Source: Ipomoea triloba
Taxonomy: Eukaryota > Streptophyta > Magnoliopsida > Solanales > Convolvulaceae
Length of the DNA stretch: 64,000 nt
Assembly: GCF_003576645.1 (NCBI RefSeq)
Contig: NC_044922.1
Location: 1,047,904-1,111,903, forward strand
Reading direction: 5' to 3'
The position numbers were made by a program, and so were the translations under genes. Below the pieces are notes generated by a model. The model was not told the DNA's origin, ran no database searches, and worked only from the letters and a program-made list of their open reading frames with translations. Below are positions 56,185 to 64,000 of the stretch, piece after piece. Numbering within the stretch: position 1 is the first letter of the stretch; every line of letters begins with the position of its first letter.

Positions 56185-57450
56185 ATGGCTGAGTATTATT
56201 TTGACGATTTTGAGTATACGACTTACCAGAACGACATCATCGACAGCCAGGTACATTAATCAAGTCTATAATGAATTCTTTATAAGTTATATTGTTCTCC
56301 ACTTAATATAGGTCGACGTCGAGGTCTTGGGGCTAGGAAATTTTGTGGGTATTTAGTAAACCTCTGTTAATTCTGAATTAGTGGGTTTGACTAGTTAATA
56401 GAATTAGTTAATTGTAAAATCGTGTTTGGTAAATTAATTTTTTTTTTAATTGATAAATTAGTTGTTAATTGATAGCTGATAAAAAAAATTGTTTTGAGCA
56501 GTAATGTTTAACCAAATTAAAAAGTTAATAGTGATCAAATAAATTAAAATTAGCTGATGAATATCAAACAGGTCTTTATTTACGATGATAATTATCATAT
56601 TGAGTGAAACATGTGTATTATTATTGTATTTGTTTTATGATTTTCAGGGTTTCTATGTGTCGAATGATGTCGGGTTGAAGATACCGTGCGGTATACGGCG
56701 AGTGAGCCGTTGCGACGGCGCCGCCTACAAGAAAGCGGAGGCGGCGGCCCGGTTCGCGATTGAGAAGCACAACAACCAGAGCGAGAAGAATTCGGGCCTC
56801 GTGTTCCGGGAGATTCTGAATCTCAACGAGCAGCCAACTGCCGGGAAGATTTATTACATAACAATGGCGGCGGCGGCGGAGGATTCTCCCGGCGGCGTGG
56901 GTTTCAGCTGCTATCAGGCGAAAGTTTGGGAAAAAATTAGCGGCCGTTATAGAGTTGACGTCTTTAGGCTTGCCCCTTTCCATGCAGCCAGCTCAACCGG
57001 TACATACTCCATCTCCCGGCCCATTGCTTCATTATTCTTTTGAAATTTTGTATTTTTACACTGGTGTAAAAATCGGCCCGTTAAGCGGAGGTGAATTTAG
57101 CCTCTAGGCAACTAGGCGAATTTAGCCTCTAGGCGGCCAACTGTCTAGGTACCTATCTTGGCCGTATTAATTCGTCAATTCGGTCGAGTCGGCCTTAAAA
57201 GAATAATGAAACAATAAAATAGTGGACATTACTAGAGAAATTATAGTATGATAATATCTCTTCTTCGTCATTTATAAACTCTTAGTTATACATGAACTCT
57301 GTACATCCTTATTAATAAAAGATTAATAAAAGATTGATGATTCTGGGATGATTCTGTTTGTATTTCTTATTCGTATTTTCTAATTTGTGGTTTAATTTAT
57401 TAATTTCATTAGGTGGATTCCTTGGAAGGGTGTCGGAATATTCCAAGTGA
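56185..57450 (+). CDS. cystatin-like protein
   Basis: Three exons (56185-56250, 56648-56999, 57413-57450) join in frame to 151 residues. Phytocystatins block papain-type cysteine proteases with an N-terminal Gly, a QxVxG loop and a C-terminal Trp hairpin. Here the plant signature helix is clear, ARFAIEKHN at about 56-64, and a segment QPTAG at 84-88 sits where QxVxG should be, with Thr for Val. The next strand reads KIYYITMAAA and then YQAKVWEK, but the Pro-Trp of the second hairpin is not present. Cysteines occur at about 36 and 44. There is no signal peptide, so it is probably cytosolic or nuclear. Inhibitory activity is therefore doubtful. Intron 1 contains a MITE; intron 2 contains GCCTAGG-type repeat scraps. 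Confidence 0.75.
56345..56576. mobile_element. MITE, TGTTTGGTAAAT family, in intron 1 of the cystatin-like gene
   Basis: Opens GTATTTAGTAAACCTCTG and shares GACTAGTTAATAGAATTA and GATAAATTAGTTGTTAATTG with the element at 50697. Confidence 0.65.
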
Positions 57451-58440
57451 TGTAGAGACAGGAGGGTACGGATTCCTGGGATTCAGCAGCAAAGAAGTTT
57501 ATAGATACATTTGATGGAAAGCTTATATACATATGCCATTGTTGAACCAATTATACTTGTACAATTATTGGTTATGAATTTGATTCAAGTTCAATAAACA
57601 ATATAATGGATATTAAGATATCTGAACAATTACATAAGCTAAGGGTGCCGCTATATATGCACCCCTTTCATTTTCACTGCATTTATTAGATTACCATCCA
57701 CTTAAGTTAGCATAATAGTTGTCACTCTAAAAAAATTTGAGCCAAGTTTGTTGATTTGACAACCAATGTTACAAGTTCGACGTCTAATGAGAGCAATCTA
57801 TTGTCCTTCTTGGTCAATTATGTACAATCTAGGCTGATTTATCTTCTTGGTCAATTATGTTATAGGCATTTGTCGGATAAGATGACAATGCAAGTCTGGG
57901 TTTACCAAGTGCACACCCTTGTGTAATAATGAACGTGAATTTTTCTTGTCACTAAAAAAAAACAAAGTAAATTGTAGCATAGCTACAAAAGTGACTATGG
58001 AGTGAGTATAACATGATTTTCGTACTAAAAAGTTACGAGATTAATTATTGTTAATATCCTCTCAATTGAACCCATTACATGGGGTTGTAGGATGACACAA
58101 AAAATTGCATAAATAAAGTTGACTAATAAGTATATTTACATCATACCATTCCAAATAGGTAGTCACAAGATTGAACTGATCGATCTGGTGATGGGAACAT
58201 TGATTCTTTAAGTTGAAATATATTGATAAAGTATAGAACAATTAAGTACTATTTTGTAAATAATTATGAGTGTTTAAAAAAAAAGGTATATACATCATTA
58301 ATTAATCAAAAGAGATAACCATACAAACATATATATGGTATATGTAGGTTGGCAAGATGGCATGCTTTTATGGAAACCAAATCAATGGTCAAAACATGCA
58401 TATGCTGTCTGTAAACCCTAGATAGCTATCTCGTTCTTTT
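57451..58440. other. intergenic, AT-rich
   Basis: No gene seen. Presumably the 3' end of the cystatin-like gene and the promoter of the HMA gene. Confidence 0.45.
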
Positions 58441-58492
58441 TTCACCTTCTTCTCGGATCGGATCGGATCGGCCAGGCCGGCCACCATCAAAG
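58440..58492 (+). promoter_or_regulatory. probable 5' non-coding exon of the HMA-domain gene
   Basis: GC-rich leader with a triple GGATC repeat ends ATCAAAG followed by GTGAGT. The next acceptor is ATATGCAG at about 58,886, before the coding ATG at 58955. A five-codon upstream ORF lies in that second leader exon. Confidence 0.45.
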
Positions 58493-58954
58493 GTGAGTGT
58501 ATATACCATACTCTTATATATGTTCTTCATAGAATTTAAAGATTATTGGTGAAAATATATATTTTTATCAACAGTATTTAATTTGAAAAAATTAATGATG
58601 AATGTAGAGAAAATTTACATTCCATTAAAATTACTGGTGGTGATTTTGTTGACGATATTTTTTTCATAAAACTTTTTTTTTTTTTCATTTACTTATGAAT
58701 CTTAATTTGTTGACTGAGGCTGTTACACAAGGTGTTTCTGGTGCTGAACTCTTGATTATGAACTAATACATATAAGCAAGATTTAGCATTGCATACCCTC
58801 GAATATTGGTTTGCTTCGTCACATAAAAACATTAGTTCTTTGGAAATTTTATATTTTCAGTTTACCATTCTATTTTTTATATGCAGGTTCTTGGTTCTTC
58901 ATGAAGAATTGCTAGCATATATCGTATTTCTTAATTTTATCGGAGCAATTTCAT

Positions 58955-60191
58955 ATGGAAAATCAAGTCCCCGAACCGGTACGTAATTTATAATTATGCA
59001 GAGGGTTTATAACCTTAATTATGCATGCATTTTAATTACTGTAATTTTTTAATCATATATAATTGATCAACTGGTTAATTAATTACACATTGTTACTGTT
59101 TTAAAAAAAAATTACACATTGCTATTAGTTTTGACTTTTTTTTTTTTGTTAATATATTGCAGAATTGTATATTGAGAGTAAATGGTTGTTCCTGCGAGGA
59201 ATGTTGTTTGAAGTTGAGGAAGCTCTTCTTAAAAGTTGATGGTACATACTTCACTTATTATTGCATTTTTCATAATATTTATCTACATAATATTCTTTAA
59301 GAGGCAATTTAATTCCCAGTTGAGTTTAATTTATCAAATAACTAACTTGGTACACACAAGGATTTGATGAGTTGACCAATTATAAACGTATAGTATAACC
59401 TAATTTGGTTTAATTCCGTGTAGTTCTTTGCTAGATAGGATAATAAAGCGGGTTTTATTTAAAGCGTACATTTAAATAACGACTAAGAACTTTTTTTAAT
59501 ATCGAACTAAATGACAACATAATATGCATCATTGGTTCGATTAGGACTCCCACATATTACATATTAGACTCACCACATACCAATTGGAATTTAACTCATT
59601 TTTATGGTTGGTCTTGTTTGATAATACAGCTAGTTTATGTCAATGTAAGTGTTTGATTAATCCATTGTGGTAGGAGTGAAGTCCGTTGGCCTAGATGAAG
59701 AAAAGAAATGGGTCCTAATAAGAGGAGACGCAGACCCTATAAAACTTGTACGTGCCCTAAACCTTAAGGGCAGGGAGGCTGAAATTATGTACTACTGCAG
59801 CCTTGAGCTCAGAGACAATACCACTCCAGATTACCCCGCCGCCGCCACGAAAACACCACAGCCCAATAACTCCGCCGAGAAAAAATCAGGTCGCCGCCGG
59901 CGGCAACCGAAATGCCGGCTGCACGGCAGCGATGATGAGGAGGAGGAGGATGTACTGTATTCCGGCCACGTGCGTGAGAGTTATGCGGCGGCGGTGCCGC
60001 CGCCTCAGGCGGAGGTTCATGCTCGTAAAGAGTGTTCGGTTCCCGATTGCCCTTTCCATGACTGCTATTTGAAGAGTTTAGCTCCGCCGCCGCCGACGGC
60101 GAAGGCCACCATGAGGTTCGATAATTACGGCTTTCAGCAGCTGCCGCCGGCGCCGTGGTGGTATGGTTACGGCGGGCAGGGTATGATGTGA
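58955..60191 (+). CDS. heavy-metal-associated (HMA) domain protein
   Basis: Three coding exons (58955-58978, 59163-59241, 59674-60191) join in frame to 206 residues. The HMA fold covers about residues 9-70: strand CILRVNG, the metal loop C17-S-C19-E-E-C22-C, helix LKLRKLFLKVDGVKSV, strand WVLIRGDADP, helix IKLVRALNLKG. The usual Met-x-Cys-x-x-Cys core is altered but a CxxC pair remains. Beyond it come a basic run (GRRRRQPKCRLH), an acidic run, a Cys/His cluster (ECSVPDCPFHDC) and a Pro/Gly/Tyr tail. No C-terminal isoprenylation box, so it fits the HPP and not the HIPP class. Metal binding is inferred. The alternative frame of exon 2 hits a stop, which supports this splicing. Confidence 0.85.
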
Positions 60192-61400
60192 TGTTTTAAT
60201 TTATGGTTTTTTTTTTTTTTTAAATAAATTTCATTTGTTTTATTACTCACTCCATAAATCCCCAATTTCTATTTCTATGTTACAATTTTCATGGTCCTAA
60301 TCTTACTCTTTTAGAATATATCCAATATAAACCAAAGTATGTATAGATGGGATGGAATTTTTGAATTATATTTTAGTATATAATATGATGATTTTTGTAA
60401 TTTTTAAAGGTAAAATTTTGAATTTTGTATTACAAAAAAGTTGATCATGGCTAGTCTATTTACTCACTTACCTATTAAAAAGTAAGTTGAATTTATAATG
60501 TTTCAGCCCGTGTTAAAATAGGTCAATTTGTATCGATCAGGTTGACTTGTATTGACAACTACATGTTGCTCTTGAAAGATGTATTCAACTAAAAGCTTAA
60601 GTAATAACTGGATTGCACATTATGGGTGTTGGGCTGAGATCAGTAATGGATGAAGTCTAGCACCCGGTGGCTGGGAAATTGTTGGGCAAAGACCGATAAA
60701 GTCCTTAAGGATCGAGTCCAGCATATAGCCTATGTGATGATGGTCTATAAGTAAGGAAATAAATTGCGCATTCGTTACCAACTATAATTTTTTGCTTGAG
60801 TGATAAGCGCTATCAAGCACAAACATGTTTAATTATACAATTTTAATCATAAACTCGTGATGGAAGAAATCTCTCGTAACTTCAAACAAGGTGTTAGTAA
60901 AACTTTCTATAGTGTTTTCATACTTTAATTATTAGGGGTCCATGTATAACTATTGCTTATATTGATACCCTGCTCATCACCCTTTGAGTTGCTATAAAAT
61001 AGTCTTTTCGAATTGAAAATGGTCAGCTAATAGTGAATTTAACGCAGCCGCCTAGGCCTACATTTGAAAATGTTGACCCGCACACGTACGTAGTTTGGCT
61101 CCGCCCGATCATTGGTTTCATTTTCGCTTTTGACGCTCAATGTTGTCCACATTCAATGTACCTATCAGCCCAACAACAACTAAATTACAATTTCGGTTTT
61201 GCCACCCTTATCACCCACGCGCCTTCTCTCTCACGCTCCAACATTTTTTATTAGTATTTTTATTGTTTAAAGTACTATTAACTCGATTACAATGCAATAT
61301 TTTTGCTTATTGAATAAAACGGAACAATAATTTATTTAGTACACAAAATTTTATATCATGAATATAAATATAATATCTCAATTATTATCATGTTTACCTT
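60192..61400. other. 3' flank of the HMA gene, AT-rich
   Basis: No further gene. The ORF at 61033-61254 has no recognisable family and is copied exactly at 63491 by the assembly duplication. Confidence 0.5.
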
Positions 61401-61541
61401 TTGCCAAGCACATTGTACTCAAATAGCATGTAGTGATTCTCCCATATAGGAGGTAATGAGATCGAGTCTCAGTGGAAGCGATATTGACTCTTTGTGCTTA
61501 CAGATATTACAATGTAATAGAGTCAGTTGTATTGAGGCACT
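61400..61541 (+). mobile_element. SINE copy without A tail
   Basis: GAGATCGAGTCTCAGTGGAA (B-box-like) followed by GATATTGACTCTTTGTGCTT and TAATAGAGTCAG matches the 3' half of the SINEs at 23568 and 42605. Confidence 0.65.
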
Positions 61542-61602
61542 TACCAACCACCAGCTGAGATCGTACAAATTTGGTGTCTTGGTGTAGCACCAAGTAGGGA
61601 AT

Positions 61603-61791
61603 GGGAGCTACAACCATTGTCCCCCATCCCGCTGATTCAAATTGAATCTGAATTAGCCTCAAACTAATATGAATAAGTCAATGAGCCTATAGCCATGGGA
61701 GCTACAACCATTGTCCCCCATCCCGCTGATTCAAATTGAATCTGAATTAGCCTCAAACTAATATGAATAAGTCAATGAGCCTATAGCCAAG
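61603..61791. repeat. about 94-bp tandem duplication at a contig end
   Basis: Two exact copies of a unit beginning GGGAGCTACAACCATTGTCC abut the single N at 61793. It may be part of the assembly problem at that junction. Confidence 0.85.
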
Positions 61792-61792
61792 G

Positions 61793-61793
61793 N
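61793..61793. other. single-N assembly junction
   Basis: Everything after the N (61794-64000) repeats 59336-61542 exactly at an offset of 2458 bases. Confidence 0.92.
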
Positions 61794-62131
61794 AAATAAC
61801 TAACTTGGTACACACAAGGATTTGATGAGTTGACCAATTATAAACGTATAGTATAACCTAATTTGGTTTAATTCCGTGTAGTTCTTTGCTAGATAGGATA
61901 ATAAAGCGGGTTTTATTTAAAGCGTACATTTAAATAACGACTAAGAACTTTTTTTAATATCGAACTAAATGACAACATAATATGCATCATTGGTTCGATT
62001 AGGACTCCCACATATTACATATTAGACTCACCACATACCAATTGGAATTTAACTCATTTTTATGGTTGGTCTTGTTTGATAATACAGCTAGTTTATGTCA
62101 ATGTAAGTGTTTGATTAATCCATTGTGGTAG

Positions 62132-62649
62132 GAGTGAAGTCCGTTGGCCTAGATGAAGAAAAGAAATGGGTCCTAATAAGAGGAGACGCAGACCCTATAA
62201 AACTTGTACGTGCCCTAAACCTTAAGGGCAGGGAGGCTGAAATTATGTACTACTGCAGCCTTGAGCTCAGAGACAATACCACTCCAGATTACCCCGCCGC
62301 CGCCACGAAAACACCACAGCCCAATAACTCCGCCGAGAAAAAATCAGGTCGCCGCCGGCGGCAACCGAAATGCCGGCTGCACGGCAGCGATGATGAGGAG
62401 GAGGAGGATGTACTGTATTCCGGCCACGTGCGTGAGAGTTATGCGGCGGCGGTGCCGCCGCCTCAGGCGGAGGTTCATGCTCGTAAAGAGTGTTCGGTTC
62501 CCGATTGCCCTTTCCATGACTGCTATTTGAAGAGTTTAGCTCCGCCGCCGCCGACGGCGAAGGCCACCATGAGGTTCGATAATTACGGCTTTCAGCAGCT
62601 GCCGCCGGCGCCGTGGTGGTATGGTTACGGCGGGCAGGGTATGATGTGA
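62132..62649 (+). pseudogene. artefactual second copy of the last HMA-gene exon
   Basis: Identical to 59674-60191 and lacking exons 1 and 2. I read it as an assembly duplicate of the HMA gene and not as a paralogue. Confidence 0.87.
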
Positions 62650-64000
62650 TGTTTTAATTTATGGTTTTTTTTTTTTTTTAAATAAATTTCATTTGTTTTA
62701 TTACTCACTCCATAAATCCCCAATTTCTATTTCTATGTTACAATTTTCATGGTCCTAATCTTACTCTTTTAGAATATATCCAATATAAACCAAAGTATGT
62801 ATAGATGGGATGGAATTTTTGAATTATATTTTAGTATATAATATGATGATTTTTGTAATTTTTAAAGGTAAAATTTTGAATTTTGTATTACAAAAAAGTT
62901 GATCATGGCTAGTCTATTTACTCACTTACCTATTAAAAAGTAAGTTGAATTTATAATGTTTCAGCCCGTGTTAAAATAGGTCAATTTGTATCGATCAGGT
63001 TGACTTGTATTGACAACTACATGTTGCTCTTGAAAGATGTATTCAACTAAAAGCTTAAGTAATAACTGGATTGCACATTATGGGTGTTGGGCTGAGATCA
63101 GTAATGGATGAAGTCTAGCACCCGGTGGCTGGGAAATTGTTGGGCAAAGACCGATAAAGTCCTTAAGGATCGAGTCCAGCATATAGCCTATGTGATGATG
63201 GTCTATAAGTAAGGAAATAAATTGCGCATTCGTTACCAACTATAATTTTTTGCTTGAGTGATAAGCGCTATCAAGCACAAACATGTTTAATTATACAATT
63301 TTAATCATAAACTCGTGATGGAAGAAATCTCTCGTAACTTCAAACAAGGTGTTAGTAAAACTTTCTATAGTGTTTTCATACTTTAATTATTAGGGGTCCA
63401 TGTATAACTATTGCTTATATTGATACCCTGCTCATCACCCTTTGAGTTGCTATAAAATAGTCTTTTCGAATTGAAAATGGTCAGCTAATAGTGAATTTAA
63501 CGCAGCCGCCTAGGCCTACATTTGAAAATGTTGACCCGCACACGTACGTAGTTTGGCTCCGCCCGATCATTGGTTTCATTTTCGCTTTTGACGCTCAATG
63601 TTGTCCACATTCAATGTACCTATCAGCCCAACAACAACTAAATTACAATTTCGGTTTTGCCACCCTTATCACCCACGCGCCTTCTCTCTCACGCTCCAAC
63701 ATTTTTTATTAGTATTTTTATTGTTTAAAGTACTATTAACTCGATTACAATGCAATATTTTTGCTTATTGAATAAAACGGAACAATAATTTATTTAGTAC
63801 ACAAAATTTTATATCATGAATATAAATATAATATCTCAATTATTATCATGTTTACCTTTTGCCAAGCACATTGTACTCAAATAGCATGTAGTGATTCTCC
63901 CATATAGGAGGTAATGAGATCGAGTCTCAGTGGAAGCGATATTGACTCTTTGTGCTTACAGATATTACAATGTAATAGAGTCAGTTGTATTGAGGCACTT

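Noticed and set aside
56585..56647. Upstream extension of the cystatin-like exon giving a signal-peptide-like start (MIIIILSETCVLLLYLF)
   Set aside because: It is read-through of intron 1; a clear donor at 56251 and acceptor at 56647 join the MAEYYF exon in frame.
62125..62649. Second HMA-domain gene
   Set aside because: Exact copy of the last exon after an N; exons 1 and 2 are not repeated.

Overview
The window is nuclear DNA from a flowering plant. Its genes are intron-rich with GT/AG boundaries, intergenic DNA is AT-rich, and the products are plant families: a hexokinase-like protein with a plant-type membrane anchor, a CDPK, an NF-YA with a miR169-like site, a DUF761 pair and a phytocystatin-like protein. 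Repeats are plant MITEs, SINEs, a LINE and a copia remnant. It looks like a dicot, perhaps an asterid; the species cannot be fixed from sequence alone.

Layout. 1-0.5 kb: possible last exon of an upstream + strand gene. 1.6-2.9 kb (-): ubiquitin-conjugating enzyme E2-C (UBC19/20 type), six exons. 4.3-8.1 kb (-): hexokinase-like protein of the HKL1 type, nine exons. 8.9-19.8 kb: gene-poor DNA with local duplications, a 1.5-kb degenerate tandem array, a hAT-type and a Tourist-type MITE, and a 5'-truncated LINE. 20.0-20.8 kb (-): single-exon RING-H2 protein. 20.9-26.4 kb: tandem array of long repeat units with fold-back elements, a SINE and a copia deletion derivative. 27.2-30.4 kb (+): NF-YA transcription factor. 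31.3-32.7 kb: exact second copy of the NF-YA 3' end after a single N, almost certainly an assembly artefact. 32.5-35.5 kb: nested TIR elements. 33.9-37.9 kb (-): SEC62. 38.1-39.0 kb: two minisatellites. 40.7-44.4 kb (+): calcium-dependent protein kinase. 44.2-49.3 kb: two copies of a segment carrying the last CDPK exon (dead in the second copy) and a DUF761 gene. 51.4-54.9 kb (-): mitochondrial adrenodoxin-like ferredoxin, with a roughly 1-kb poly-G run in one intron. 56.2-57.5 kb (+): cystatin-like protein. 59.0-60.2 kb (+): HMA-domain protein. 61.8-64.0 kb: exact second copy of the 59.3-61.5 kb segment after another single N.

The genes do not form a pathway or cluster; they are an ordinary run of plant housekeeping, signalling and regulatory genes. 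I found no clear new biological system. The most useful observations are the loss of the phosphate-1 aspartate in the hexokinase-like gene, the recent segmental duplication whose two copies serve as empty sites for each other's insertions, well-delimited transposon insertions with target-site duplications, and four single-N sites where the assembly should not be trusted. All exon structures were read by eye from splice sites, reading frame and recall of family sequences; none has transcript support here.
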